Positions 31,101 through 44,085 are shown, counted from the stretch's first letter. The stretch is DNA of 64,000 nt from Sipunculus nudus (GCA_026874595.1 CM049313.1:62498659-62562658); one strand, 5' to 3'. Numbers and translations are program-made. Notes: generated by a model not told the origin, from the sequence alone.

Positions 31101-34100
31101 GAACAAGAGAATCGAAGTTGGGAACGATAACCGTTCAGTACCAACAAAGGATAAAAGTTTAATATTAAATGATACACGTCTCTGATGTAGTGATGTAGGA
31201 CTCGAGTCTGGACCCGGCTCCCCTGTTTTTTAGGACTTGTACACGGATTCCAACGCAAAGACTCAAAAAATCAGACCGAGTCCATTTCATTATACACACA
31301 GCTCACAGTGGGAACATATGCTGTGGGCCACCACCACGTGGGGCCGTGCATAATATTGGCCCCAAGCCATGCATGGCTGTCTGGGCTATGTATTAGCGAT
31401 AACTTGACTAACAACTTTGGATGTAGGCCTTCCTTTCTCTCTGTTAGATATTTTTAATGGTGCGTTATCGTCCATTGATATTCTGCCGAAAATCCGCTAA
31501 GATTAATTTTAATATTGAAAATAAAATAAAACCTGGCCACAGCTTTAAAGAAAATTTAGAAAGGGTGAAAAATCAGTCGGTAATGAGTGAAAACCTAAAC
31601 ATCAATTTCCCGTTCATTGTATTGCCCAGAATTGAGAGACTGGGAAGCTGAACCCCTGTATTATGCCTACATCCAGTAAGTGGTTACCTTGAGTACTTCG
31701 TCTGGCACAGGATCGCTCTCGTTGCATCTGGCACATTCATCCAGAATGACCCTCGCCTCGTCAAACCGCTCATTTACAACCAGCCATCTTGTTGACTCTG
31801 GGCAGTGCCTTTTTATATAAAAACATTTACAGAGAACGTACTCAAGAACAGAAGTCCTGTTCATATTTTCAAAAAATAGTGAGGAAACGTCCAATAACGA
31901 AGTAGCGAAACTCCGCATCTGAAGACTTTTTCTTGAATATATTACAAAAAATATTTTACAGAATAACCATCCATTTTGATAATTATTATGTTAACACATT
32001 ATTTCAGTGTTCATTACAAGGACAGGTTAATGAACGTATTTTTTTATTTATTTGGTATTTTACCTTGAAATATATGAAAATCAAATAAGAAAAGTCATAC
32101 CCACAAATCATATGTTGTTCATACTTGTACTGAAGTGGCATAATTGGCTTGTTTGTTATACGTGATATTGCCGGTAAAATTTGATAGGGTAGCAGATATG
32201 ATCTACTCACCACCAGTACATCATAGTAATCAAAGGCAGGATAGAAATGGCCAGCTGAAACTCCCTCCAGTGACGTATGTAGTAACCATAAACCACCAGG
32301 CTCATCAGCGCCACGGCATCAAATACACGCAGAGTAGGGGCCATGTAAGCCCGAATATCAGCAGGGAACAGCTCGTTCGCCAGCACAAACCCTGCCAGAT
32401 CATTGGCCTTTATAACAGTGAAAGAATAAAATATTAAGGTATAGGATCTTGACTGTCGAGGGGTTAAACGCTCGGCTCCGACTCGGCTGGCGAACCGGGT
32501 TCGATCCCCGGCGTGGATATGAGATTATAACATTATTGTCAATGCCCCAACTTCCATGATGTCGCCATTGCAATCAGACGTTAGGTACTCAGTATTGCCC
32601 ATGTGAGTTAAAGGTTTATTCTTGTCCGCAGAATATTCCTCATTCATGATCCGTCGTTCCATACTTTTTTTTATCGAAATTTACAGAAAAGTCTCGAATA
32701 TATGGCTCGGACACTCAAATTTACAATGTGGCCGATAATATAACCCTCTGACGCATGTGTTACCGAAAGAAACTAGATCACCGGAAGGACCCCCCCCCCC
32801 CCCCTCGGCTCCCTGACGTGCGCAAGATAGAGATTAGAGGGGAAAATACTTTGTACGACTTTTGAAGTTAGCTGAAGGTATAAATTAACTTCAGGTTTAA
32901 ATATATCATACTTTGTCCAAAGATCGGTGTCGAAATATTTGTCAATATTGTGCAAACACGGTCACGAGAACGGTTATAGAAAAATTAACAAGAACATAAA
33001 AGATAAAATTCGACTCGATTGTCTTGCCCGGGGGGGGGGGGGGGGGGGGGAGGACCATCTAGCTCTAATTTTTCGGCGATTTCAAAGTTACTTTCTTAAA
33101 GTATTTATAACTGTCTCTGAAAAAGATACTTTTTTTACTGGGACAATAGAGAAAATATCACTCATTAGTAAGTGAATTTCCTTTAAATGATTTTGTGCTA
33201 TGATAAAAAAGTTACATTATTATTGCATGTTGTTTATAAAAGGTATAAAGCAATATATATATATATATATATTGTTACGGAACCTAATATCAAAAGATCA
33301 CGTAGTCGTAACGAACATAAATTTTGTAATGGAGATAAAAAAAATCAGATTCTGTAACACTAGGCAGCGTAATTTTATTCTCAAAACAATCCTTACATTA
33401 CAATAGACTAAATCAATACAATTTCACAGTATAACAACAGTGCAACAGCAAATCAATACAAGTATATAAATAAAGTGTACAGTACATGGATACCACCACT
33501 GTCACAGCGATAACAAATCCTTTATAACGTACAACCCAGATGAACAGTTCACATAAATCTTCTCAGAGAATAACAGTCCAGTTCATTCACAAAATCAATC
33601 CGTTGTTATCCAAAAGTGATGTTCGTGTTATAATCCCGAAAGCAAACTGAAGACTATATAAGATCCGTCACAAATTTAGAAGAAAATCTGTAATTGCCGC
33701 ACTTATCGGAAAAGGTCCACAACTGACTTACAGGCTTTTGTGTCCGCTGGAATATTTCTCGCCTCTTCTGTTTGGTTCTAAAACACAGCCCCTTATTTAT
33801 AACTTTCTCCTCAAGCCGAGAACTTTCCATTTCTCGAACAATCCAAAGAATCTAACATGATACACAGTACACACGTGTTACAGGAAACATCTAGAACAAC
33901 ATCGCTGTGTTTCTAAATGTCAGGGTTCACACGTAGGCCGGCCCGGATCGGCCAGGCGAGAAAGCCCCAGACTAGCATGACCGCTGTTTAAACGTGAGAC
34001 CCCACACGTGGGCCGGGCTATGCCGTCATAGCAACAGACAACACTAGCGCTGAAAAAAACACACTGCTACATACAATAAAAAAGACATCTATAACAATAT

Positions 34101-37100
34101 ACATATATATAATATATTTATATATAAATATATTAATATATTTAGCGTACACTTACCATTGTGAAGGTCCCGGTCAAAAACTGGAACAAACCGAACAGGT
34201 AAACGTTTGTGGAGAAGGCCATAGCGATCCCGAACAGACACATGACAAGCTGAGACCCGAAGAACACTTTCTTTCTGCCGTAGATATCTGACAGAGGGGT
34301 TACAACGAAACATCCGAACATGATGCCTCCAGTGTAACACATCTGGGTTAGCTCCACAACGTACAACCTACACCAAAGTGCAAACTGAAAAAAAATATAT
34401 ATATAATATGTAATTCATATATGTATATATATTATGTTCAAATTTCTATGATATTTTATGACATAAGTTAAATATCATTGGCCAATATTTCCAAGCTGCC
34501 ATGTGAGGGCACATACGAGTATGTTGACAGAGAACAACCAATGGTGATAATTCCTGCTTTGTGTTTTATACTGTTAAACATGAAAACACGCGCCAGCTGA
34601 CATTCCTTCGTGTGGTTTTTGGATTGACAACCCCGATTCCTTATGTAGAATACCACTTTATAATTTGTCATGCAACTATTGAGTGTATAAGCAGCCTGCG
34701 AGTATTTTCTCAAAACCTTCGTAGGTTGTTGCTGTGTGCTTTTTTGACTCCGTGAGGTATACCTTAACTTGGACTTTCACTCCACGTACGTAACAACAGT
34801 AATATAAAAACTTGACAAAATGTATATTACAAAGCTCATTTTTTCCTGCCCAGTATGCGAACACACTTAGGTGCGTTAATTATTTCAGTTTGAATTAGAA
34901 CAATTAACGGAGGACCTGATTTTTGGGAATGTGAGAAATGTGTATTTTGACAATAAAATAGCATGAACAATTTGGCAAAATAACAAAATGTAGAATTAAT
35001 AAGAACCACATAAAAAAGGCCAAGAATATACTAACACTTGATAGGTAAAGAGGACATATAACACACATGTTTTGTCATGTAGAAGTGGATTCAAATCGGG
35101 GCGGATCCAGGACTTTGGAAAGGTAGGGGTCCAACCCAGAAGGACTACTGATAAAACCTCAAAAACCGTCGGTTGCGCCGACGGAAAAACAGGGAGGTTC
35201 CGGACCACTGAACCACCCCCCACTCCCTCCCCCCTTGGAATCGCTTCTGCAAGATACCTCTTTTGAGACAGCGCACACGTATGGTAAAATTAACTGAAAT
35301 TCATTCGGGTGTAACCAAACCTGAACGTACAGATGAATCCCGCCCCCTTCCCCCTCCCCGCCCCGAGCTAATCACTGTATTACCCCCCCCCCCCTATATA
35401 TACTTTCAATCAATGGAAAATATCCAAATAGTGGTTGGACAATACCTCCATTGCAATAGTAGTTCCTTTGTCCATCAGGTAGTAATCTGGATAGAACTTG
35501 TAGCCATTTGGACAGCTGATTCTTTCTTCCGGTTTGTACGAAGCGTTGTATTTGTAAATCTCACAGCTTTCATAAAATGAACAATCAGCAGTCGGGATGA
35601 GCCGTGACGTCTCATTTTCGGACACATAACAGTGATAGGGATGATAGGTGAAGCCTGTACAAAAACAATTGTTGGATAAAGAATGTTCTTATCTATGCCG
35701 TCAGAGACATGGTACGAAAGGTTGATCAGAGTATACTACCAGCAAGTTTTTATTCTATGTCGACTTGTTGGAACTTTCAGGAAAACTACGCTCCCGAGGC
35801 AGCGGAAATCTTGTGCTACTAAAGAAGCAACTGATTTTCACGCTGCCAGCTTTGACCGTTTATGATATATTTAGACACCAGATGGCGGCTCGTTGTCCGC
35901 TGAAATAAACGTGCGTATGATGTGACAAGCAGCCAATCAGATGCCAATAAACAAACACTCGACGGGCATCCTGGCTCCGCCCATTGCTGCGCTTCAAGCG
36001 CCGCTTGATGAGTTTCCGGTCGAATTTAAATTGCGCCCTCTGCATTCTCGCATCATCGACCGATTCGATTATGACATTATGACTATGTTAGCGTAGCCGT
36101 GTATCTGTTGTCTGCAGAACCGAAACCAGCCAGCGAGGTGTGCACGCAGCCTTTGTTGTTACGTTTCGTTTGAATTACAGCTCACCGGCCGAGCATCCTA
36201 TGTGCCCAAGGCCCTAAGCAAACCACGTCAGGGGCGATTCTCTCTGAGCCTGTGGCCTGTTCAGACGGTTACGCGGGGCGATGAGCTGTCACACAAAACG
36301 AAATGAACATGATGGCTCCGTGTATTCCTCGCTTGGCTTTGTCTTACAGCATAAGGTCTCATCTGATTGGACAAATATACAGTGCTCCCCTCTGGTGTAG
36401 CAATTCAGGATACGAGGTCATAACAAACAGCGCTTTACGATATAGGTAGTAGCCCTATAGGTAAAGCGCTGTGTAAAGAGCGTACAGGAAAACAAGTATA
36501 AGTAATTTTGCTGCCACCGTTCTATGTAAAAAGAGACAGGGAAAGGAAAGCTTTAGAAAATGGTAAAATGTGGTAAAGCCTCCCTTTTATTCTTCTTTTT
36601 TTCTTTTTTCCCTTTAAATGATGTCTCAGTTAATAATTCACATATTTTCCTTCCTGTATCTGTTGTCATTATCGACACCATCTATATATTTTAATTTAAA
36701 CATTTGTTTTCACCGGAGGGGAGACAGCATTGCTTACCATGTGCGCGGTATGGGAAAAAGATATTTGCTCTTGTAATTTTATCATGAACCGTTCACTGTG
36801 CCGGCGGTATGCGGTATGTGAAAATCGGTATAAGTTTAAGACACGAGGTAAAATAGAATTCTTTGTAGAGCATTGGATCCGCAGACCGCCCGCGGTATAC
36901 TGATTTATGTAAGCCAAAGGGCTCTGGTTACAATAATATGTATGACCTACGGAAACAGCTCGATCTAGAGGGTTTTTAGCGAGGGTGAGTAATTTTCACG
37001 AAAGACGGTCGCCCCGGGGCACCTTAAGTAATTCCCAGTTACTGGCGTTGTGCATAAGTGGGTATTTAGATTTATCCGCATAAAACTTAGAACGTCAAAT

Positions 37101-40100
37101 ATACTCTAAAATTTCCATAATTTATCGTTAAAAAGGTGAGTTCATATATTATGTGCGGAAAAAAATCGAATTGCGTATTGTATATGATATAACTGATGAC
37201 ATGACAATCGTCTCTTTCTATTTCTTAATTAGATTTTATTTTGATTTTTTAAAATTTTTTTTCTATATCTGTTCACAAATATTGCCTTTGATACAAGGGG
37301 GAAAATACTTGAATGAGGAAGCAACAGTATAAATATTTGTCCCCATATTGACATATTCGTGCGCTTCTAAAAATGCGTACCATATTGGCACCATCTAGCG
37401 TGAACTTTACTCTCGTGCAATTTTGACATCACTTGGCCCAAATCGCTGGGTTTTATCGCCCGCCAAGTAAATACCCCACCGCGTTCTACTGCCTCAATCC
37501 GAATACCGCATACCGCGCGCCTGGTAAACGCAGCTTTACAGGGGTCGATGACCTGATTTCATTATCGATATTTAGGTCCAAAGTATACAGGTGTGTGTAA
37601 GTGTATGAGGGAGAGGGGGAGGGGGTTTCTTGCGTCACCCGGGATGCAAAACATGGATGGGATTTTTTATCTATTTTCTTTCTCCTTCTGTCTTCCTTCC
37701 GTCCCTGTTTGCATTTGATCTCCTCTAAAGCTGATTTTCTGAATATTTAGTCAAAGTGATAATTACAGATGCCAGCTTTGCACCTCATATCTATTTGTGA
37801 CCAAGACCCTATTTTCGTAGTCTCGTGATCGTTAGATGATTGAAAACACCATAATCGCTCAATTATAAAAAAATAGTTATTTGCAGGCTCTGAGATACCA
37901 CAAGGGGATCCTCTCCCCTAGCCCACAAGTGGGCACAAGTGACGTGAAGCTTGAAAATAAGATGTATAATTTAACATATGTTTGCAGTTGCCGAGTGATG
38001 ACTGGAAACCTCTCTCCACGACGCCCTAAACTGACCCAGCAGTTCTGCCACTATATACTTTTTAAAATGTGACATACTTTTTTCAAGCAATAAACCTTTT
38101 TAGACCTTTATTATGCTGTTTTCAGAGTTTTAATACATTTTATCCTTTTTTTCTCTTATCATCGTCTTCAGGTGGTGATTATAGGTTGTTTACCTGAACT
38201 TATTGAGTGCAGTAGACATGATCTGTCAATATTTCATTATGGTGGCAATTTAATATTGATTATTTTTTTTCTGCTATCTTGCCAATGTTTTACAAAATCA
38301 CTGGATATATGGAATACAGGAATATATATATTATTACATATACACATTCATACCTTTAGCATGTTTAGACGTAGCGCATGCTGTAAAATTGCCCTATTTT
38401 GCATTGAGTTGTATTTTTTCACACTTTTTTCAGACATTTTTTACTTTTTTGTTGTTGTAAGAATGTACCCTTTTTTTTAATGTACGACCGGAAATATAAG
38501 GCCAAGATTAAAAAATATATATACGGATAACATCTGTCATCAGGGACTGATTTTGTGCCCAGGTTTTTTTTTATGAAAATAAGCCGTATTTTAAGTGAAA
38601 ACAGGGTCAGAAAGGAAAATAAAAGACGAAGAAAATTAAAAACAAAAATAAATGGATGGTTTTGCACTCGGGGGTACATGGGAATACCCAACCGTAAAAA
38701 AAAATTCCGAAATATTGATATACCAATAATCTCATCAACCCCTGTAACCCCCCCCCCCCCTCCCCGCCCCCACGCCCATTTACACGGGGGAGACTTTAAT
38801 ATCGGGTGAAAATCTTTCACCTGTGGCTATAACTCTTATAGCAAAGGTCACTCTTGAAATATCAGTCACACGAGCAGAAGATAAAAAAAAAGAAATAAAA
38901 ATCGATGGCTTGAGGTAAAAAAAAAATAAAAGGCATCGTTTTCAGGCAATTAAAATCAATTTAAAACCCCCCACATCAAATTTTTTTATTTCGATTTTCA
39001 ATAGAACTTACCAATTTTGAGCTCAAGCCGCACGAACATTTCTTTCAATAAGATAAAATAATACAATTATGTTAAAATTTCCTTTGTTTTGTAGAGCTTT
39101 TACTTGTTTAGCAAAAAAATATATTGTTATGCCTTTCCCTGATCATATGACATTTCTATCTAAAAATACAAAAGTGGTAAAAAAAAAATCGCCTGCCCTT
39201 ATCGATTTGTGAAAAAAGTGCCTGAGAACCAAACCTTATTATATTTTTGGCTAATCGATACACTTAAGGGGGCCCAGAAATATAAACCCTTCGGCATGTA
39301 TAACCATATTATAGAAACAAATTCATCGCATTCTATAAACCTTAAATATGTTATCGTTGAAACTGTAAAAAATAAGGGGTTTTCAAAGGGTTCTAAAAGT
39401 GTTCAGTTTTAACCTTTAACTAACATAAACCATTTTGGCATAGGGACTGTTTAACAGAGGGTTTTTGGTTCAAAATGTTTTTTGTGAAAAAAAACTTTTA
39501 TGACTATATATATGAAAAGTGTATGAAAACATATCGTTCATAAAACATGTTTTCACGAAAAATACAATAAACATTATTACTATGACCATCCAGTGCTAAA
39601 TGAGTCTATAACATGCAGAGGCACAATACACATGTTCTCAAAATCAAGGTCACGCGACGTTCCTAACACATAGGCATCACCGTCACGTGATCAGGTCACA
39701 TTGCCCTGAGGACCATGTTGTGTTTACACAGAAAGGAAAGTCCATATGTCTTTCCATTATATGTTATGTATGAGTAGGTCTTTGGATAATCACGGCGAAT
39801 GCTTTCGTCAAAACGCGATTGTAAAGAGGGAACCCGTCACGTGAAACCGCTTAATTGCCACTCAAAGACCCTTTAAAAATGCACGCCATGTAATGTTTAT
39901 ACAGTTCAGGTTAAGACTCTTTACATCTCTGTGTTGTAAACACACATTAAAACGGTACTCAAGACGCGACAACAGCATGTGTGTAATGACCATGACGTGT
40001 GTGTATAGACAAAGCATTGAAAGTCCTTATATACATATAGGCCCAAGAGGGTTATAAAGCATATATGTTAGTATCAAAAACCCTCCACATGATGGCTTTA

Positions 40101-40621
40101 TAACATTTGTTAAGAGTTAATCATTTTTGAGAATGATGCTAATAACTGCTTTCATGAATACTCCTTTCACCTTCGTTTTTCTTATGAAAGAGGTTTGACT
40201 TCCACTTACACTATATTTGTGATACATTCGAATAAAAAACAGGGAAAAGACTCTTCCCAATTTGTTTGTGTGCAAGTATGCAGCATGCATATGGTAACTT
40301 CTTAAAATGTCCTTATTTTCTTGCAGAATCACGTGAGCTATGCATATTCGAACTTTTTATATACTATATACGATGTATGAAGCACACGCACATATTATTA
40401 AGAGATAATATAAAAGTAATTTAAGTAATAAATAGCTAAACATATGGATCCGAGTCATAGCTTTATGCGACACATATGCTCTTTCCATCCCTACCTTCAA
40501 ACACAATGGCGAATGCTTGCCAGTAGGATGGCACCGCTAACAGGGTACTGATGGTGAAGAAGGAGGTAAATTGCCACAATCCCTGCCCGCCAAGGTAAAC
40601 AAGCGCCTCCTCTGCTCCCAT
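27263..40621 (-). CDS. SLC22-like organic cation transporter, gene A (11 exons, complete)
   Basis: Joined exons: 40621-40495, 35654-35446, 34384-34157, 32407-32211, 31808-31688, 31038-30935, 30477-30343, 29927-29842, 28904-28772, 27960-27888, 27565-27263. They total 1716 bp, 571 residues plus stop, with every junction GT-AG and in frame. The product is a 12-helix major-facilitator carrier expected in the plasma membrane. Visible: TM1 in exon 1; a large extracellular loop (43-112) with Cys 51, 67, 73, 90 and N-glycosylation sequons at Asn56 and Asn79; the TM2-TM3 signature GCFVVTPLSDIYGRKK ending at residue 151; PESTRWL (257-263); EIFPTNIR (440-447); and PETKGR (498-503). The cytosolic tail is long, charged and ends GKNAI. 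Length and motif order fit SLC22. Substrate unknown. Paralogue of gene B. Confidence 0.88.
27888..27960 (-). CDS. Gene A exon 10
   Basis: 73 bp; acceptor ATCAAG, donor GTAAGT. Encodes SSGVGCLGGIGFIGSFIAPL. Confidence 0.86.
28114..28161. repeat. (GA)n microsatellite in gene A intron 9
   Basis: GA run of about 48 bp between exons 9 and 10. Confidence 0.95.
28772..28904 (-). CDS. Gene A exon 9
   Basis: 133 bp; acceptor ATTCAG, donor GTAAGG. Encodes helices ending VYAQEIFPTNIR, a conserved SLC22 loop. Confidence 0.87.
29842..29927 (-). CDS. Gene A exon 8
   Basis: 86 bp; acceptor TTTTTAG, donor GTATGG. Encodes VGRRIPTCLLNMGIAVLLAL. Confidence 0.86.
30343..30477 (-). CDS. Gene A exon 7
   Basis: 135 bp; acceptor ATTACAG, donor GTAAGT. 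Encodes two helices including ALPGDLFLSFFILAALEIPG. Confidence 0.86.
30935..31038 (-). CDS. Gene A exon 6
   Basis: 104 bp; acceptor AATAG, donor GTAAGG. Encodes MEPPEISTGSKHVTLRKYL and the start of TM7. Confidence 0.85.
31688..31808 (-). CDS. Gene A exon 5 (PESxRWL)
   Basis: 121 bp; acceptor AAAAAG, donor GTAACC. Encodes HCPESTRWLVVNERFDEAR, the SLC22 loop signature, with Thr replacing the usual Pro (PESPRWL in gene B). Confidence 0.88.
32211..32407 (-). CDS. Gene A exon 4
   Basis: 197 bp; acceptor AAAG, donor GTGAGT. Encodes ANDLAGFVLANELFPADIR and helices before the PES motif. Confidence 0.87.
32455..32520 (+). mobile_element. tRNA-derived repeat (SINE head) in gene A intron 3
   Basis: GGGGTTAAACGCTCGGCT resembles an A-box region, and CCGGGTTCGATCCCCGG gives a perfect 5-bp T-arm with B box. 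The anticodon arm does not fold properly, so it is a tRNA-derived repeat, not a working tRNA. It lies about 50 bp upstream (in gene direction) of the exon 4 acceptor. Confidence 0.55.
33030..33050. repeat. Poly-G tract (21 G)
   Basis: Longest G run noted, in intron 3 of gene A. Confidence 0.95.
33273..34071 (-). mobile_element. Solo LTR of the Gypsy-like element (gene A intron 3)
   Basis: Read on the minus strand it starts TGTAGCAGTGTG, contains TTATAAATAAGGGGCTGTG (TATA-like) and AGAACCAAACAGAAGAGG, then AATAAAATTACGCTGCCTAG (poly-A signal), and ends GGTTCCGTAACA at 33273. It is collinear with the LTR at 51301-52079. No internal region adjoins. Same orientation as gene A, beginning 86 bp after exon 3, so it could disturb splicing or polyadenylation. 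Confidence 0.8.
34157..34384 (-). CDS. Gene A exon 3
   Basis: 228 bp, phase 0 at both ends; acceptor TTTTCAG, donor GTAAGT. Encodes FALWCRLYVVELTQMCY, the DIYGRKK signature and two further helices. A solo LTR begins 86 bp downstream in the intron. Confidence 0.88.
35446..35654 (-). CDS. Gene A exon 2 (extracellular loop)
   Basis: 209 bp; acceptor TTGTACAG, donor GTATTG. Encodes the cysteine-bearing glycosylated loop (HPYHC, DCSFYESCEIY). Confidence 0.87.
36727..37540. repeat. Element with GCGCGGTATG inverted ends (gene A intron 1)
   Basis: GCTTACCATGTGCGCGGTAT near 36732 is matched in inverse by ATACCGCGCGCCTGGTAAAC near 37511. GCGGTAT recurs just inside both ends. About 0.8 kb, non-coding, perhaps a MITE. 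Confidence 0.5.
38940..39245 (+). repeat. Dispersed repeat family R2, copy 1
   Basis: Shares an ordered set of phrases with 43795-44065: TTTATTTCGATTTTCA, GATAAAATAAT, TTTCCCTGATCATATGACAT, CGCCTGCCC and CTGAGAACCA. Lies in intron 1 of gene A. Confidence 0.65.
40495..40621 (-). CDS. Gene A exon 1
   Basis: ATG at 40621; encodes MGAEEALVYLGGQGLWQF and TM1; donor GTAGGG; 127 bp. The start is chosen because the same MGAEEA start occurs in B and C. Confidence 0.87.
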
Positions 40622-41162
40622 CCTGAAGGCAGTTGCAGGAACACACGATGTTTAGAGAGCACGTATATGTGCGTCTGTACGACCTGATGAGATACAGTGC
40701 CAGTGGTACGGTTCAATAAAAGGCGACAGCGCAATCGGTACTTTCTTCGACGAATCAGACCATAGCACTCAAGTCGACAACAACAACTAAAAAACACCGC
40801 AGTTGGTTCTCTTATAAGCTACAGAGGATTCCGGTAAAAGATATCGTAAAGCCCTCAATTATAACAAGATGACTTCTCCGTGTAAATCAGAATATACTGC
40901 CAAGAGTTTGCTCAAGTCACTTTGAAAAAGTGAAAATGTACGTGTATACATACTGAACAGCCTTGAACGTGATCTGTGTGCAGAAGGGAAAGCAATGCAA
41001 GCAAAATATGTCTGTCCCCCTCGATATGTATCAATAAATACCTGGTTAGTATTTAAATATATATATCAGGGCTGGGTTTCGGTAAGCTTATTCAGTTCCA
41101 ATACGTATTGCGATGTGGCCTATCGATATGTATTGACCTATCGGTATATTGATACAGCTCCT

Positions 41163-41214
<52 letters not shown>

Positions 41215-41223
41215 TATAAATAT

Positions 41224-41285
<62 letters not shown>

Positions 41286-43790
41286 AGGTCGGGAGTTTAA
41301 ATATCAGGCTTGGAGCAAAGGGTGAGCACTCTGCAGGCTGAATGGGAAGGCTGGGCACCACAACCGTGTATCACTCACAATCATAGATAAAGACTTAGAA
41401 GAGACATCTTAACTATGGAGGAGGTTAGATCCACCGAAAAAAGTATTAAATTCAAGAATAAACAACACAATAATACGAAAACAGACTATATAAACAGCCA
41501 TATTCAGTGTTATTTACCATAAATCAAACGTACTAAAAAACAAAGGAGTAACAAATAAAGCAATATCTGTATAAATAAAATAAACTGGTCAAGATACAGT
41601 GCACTGGAGTAATTATTATTATTGATTTATTCGTATTCCTGACCATGACAGTGCACGTTATGATGGATTACGATAGCCTTATAGACAATTGAGTCATTGC
41701 AGCTTTTAATGTGACAGGTCATAGGTCGTCACGGTTTGACGGAGACGCTAGTGGTAGCGTGTGATATGTGTGTGCCGTACATTTATTTCCTTCGTTGGCC
41801 TCATGCGATCTCTTATTGAGGTTATCAGAACATGATCGAGGTCAGCATGAATGCGCCTCAGTGAAAAGTCTGATCCCGCGGTCTGCTATACTCGAGCGAC
41901 AGAATTCTCTTACACGGGTGGCTGGTATAGTCAATATATGTGCTCTGCTAACCTAAGCTGTGCATTTTTTTATGACGACCTCATTATATGGCTGCTCTGA
42001 ACTTTTTTCTGTAATTCAGGTCTGCAAAATGGTTCACAAACATTCGACTGAACCAGTTGGTATGACGATATGTGGCAGCACCTAAAACCGTGCATAGGTT
42101 CTGCCATCTGGTGGAAATTTTTCATTTTACCAATTTCAAGGGGTCTAACGGCCTTGCAAGTCTACGTAGATATCCGTGTATATCAATATTTATGTATGTT
42201 AGAATTACATAAAGAGGAGTAGAATCCGTAAAAATTCAAATTTTTGCTTTATATTTTAAAATATTCAAACCAATAATAAACTCTTTATTCATATATAGCT
42301 GGCATATATAGCTGGTATATATAATATATTATAAATTGAGACAAAATATATTCCAATGAACGTTCGCCACATATCAATAGAACAATTTCTTTTTTTTTCT
42401 AGTAAAACTAGTTTTCGCCCCTTGAGCTTATTGAGATCTTAATATATGCTTTCTATAATACTACAGCAATCAGTTAAATTAAGTCAATATAGAATAAGAG
42501 CTAAGAGGAATGTCACCCTGAAAAGTTCATCAGAACCCTTATAGACGGAACTGTGGCAATCATAGGTTATTTATAGGCCTCTGTTGTGTATTTTGGGCAA
42601 GAAATCTTAACAAAGACTGAAAACATTGTTATGATTTTCGAGAATGTTTTATGTTTGTACACACTTTAGCTGATTAAGCCTACTTTGTGCAAGTTTGTTT
42701 TGGATTAAGTAGAATGGGATAATGGCATATATGTATACTGAAAATAAGGCAATAATCATTTCCTAAAGACGTGTTTCCGTTATTCCTCATTAGTTTTTCC
42801 ACTGATCCTATTTTATTGTTAATATCACCGGTGTCAACCTAAACGGCATATTTTTGCATATAAATCCAAACTAGATGAAATCACTCTACCAGTAAGCCGC
42901 ATATGATGTTTTCTTGAGTTCAAATTGTTAAAATAGCACGTATAGATCAAATATAGATGCCATCAGTTCTGCTATCCGCTTTTTTTTAAAACTCAATTCC
43001 CTGGGCCTTTAATACATCATATGTACCTAGTTAACCTTAACCTTTTTGGTGTTTGCCTACCAGAGTACACCACTGCCATTCTACACAGCCCATGAACAAC
43101 ACATTATCTTGGAAGCAAAAAAATGGGAAGGCACATCGTCATTCAGCGTTGATGAATCCATTAATTAATGAATCTTCGGCTGCTCCATTTCTATGACGGG
43201 AAGTTGAGGTTCAAATGTCAAACTGAATACACGAATAACCGTTAATTACAAGTAAATGTACCAAATATATACCAGTGTTAAGTACAGCGCGACCTAAATA
43301 CGCATTCAAGAGTGAGTTTTGCGTATTTTCATAGTCGGAAAAGCATTTATAAATGCTTTCTAACCTTTTCGTCCCATGGAGGGCACGGAAAGGCAGAAAG
43401 GAAACTGGAAATTATTAAAAATATATAAAATAATTTTATTTATCACACTGTTGATACTGGTAAATATATTTGCAAACATACAGCATAAAAGCACTCTTGA
43501 ACTGTAAATTGTTTGTTGCTTTTGTTGTTATGAGAGACTGTAATGGTGTTTATGGTCCCACAAATCTTTGTGTGCGCTTTTGTGATTAGAGCTTTTTTCT
43601 CCAAAACATTGAGAAACGTGATCCATTGAACAGATACCAAAGCCTGACATCAAATTATCGATGAACAGGCCAGCCAGCATTGGTTTTGGTTATTGGTTTG
43701 AATATTTCAAAAGTAATGCAAATTTTAGTATTTCAAAAAGTTATGAGCAGGCAGTGTTTTTTCCATCATTCCAACGTATATATATATATA
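40622..43790. other. Upstream region of gene A and intergenic DNA
   Basis: No coding exon was supported. Immediately upstream of ATG the minus strand reads TGCCTTCAGG, which could be a UTR splice acceptor; otherwise the leader is contiguous. Contains the (TA)n/(CA)n tract at 41167-41280. Confidence 0.4.
41167..41280. repeat. (TA)n-(CA)n compound microsatellite
   Basis: TA run, short CA run, then a second TA run. Confidence 0.95.
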
Positions 43791-43794
43791 TAAG

Positions 43795-44065
43795 GTAAAG
43801 GTTCTCAGGCATAGCCCACGTCAATTTTAACCCTCGATCAAAATTTGTTATTTTGATTTTCATCTTTAAAGAAGATAAAATAATTTTAATAAGTTTTCCT
43901 TTGGTATGTTGTGCTTTTACCTCTTAAGAAGACAAGATATTATTATCATGATTTTCCCTGATCATATGACATTTTTATCGGAATTTATACAAATGTTTAT
44001 AAAAAAATCCCGCCCGCCCGCACTGAATTAAAAAAACAGCCTAAGAACCATACTTCTTGGCCTAA
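43795..44065 (+). repeat. Dispersed repeat family R2, copy 2
   Basis: Same orientation and phrase order as 38940-39245, including TTTCCCTGATCATATGACAT. Confidence 0.65.
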
Positions 44066-44085
44066 TAACTATAATATATATAGAT

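Noticed and set aside
32144-32437. 97-codon plus-strand ORF
   Set aside because: Antisense shadow of transporter gene A exon 4.
32455-32520. Functional tRNA gene
   Set aside because: T-arm is good but the anticodon arm and acceptor stem do not pair.
40537-40797. 86-codon minus-strand ORF across gene A exon 1
   Set aside because: Wrong frame; the true frame starts at 40621 and splices at 40494.
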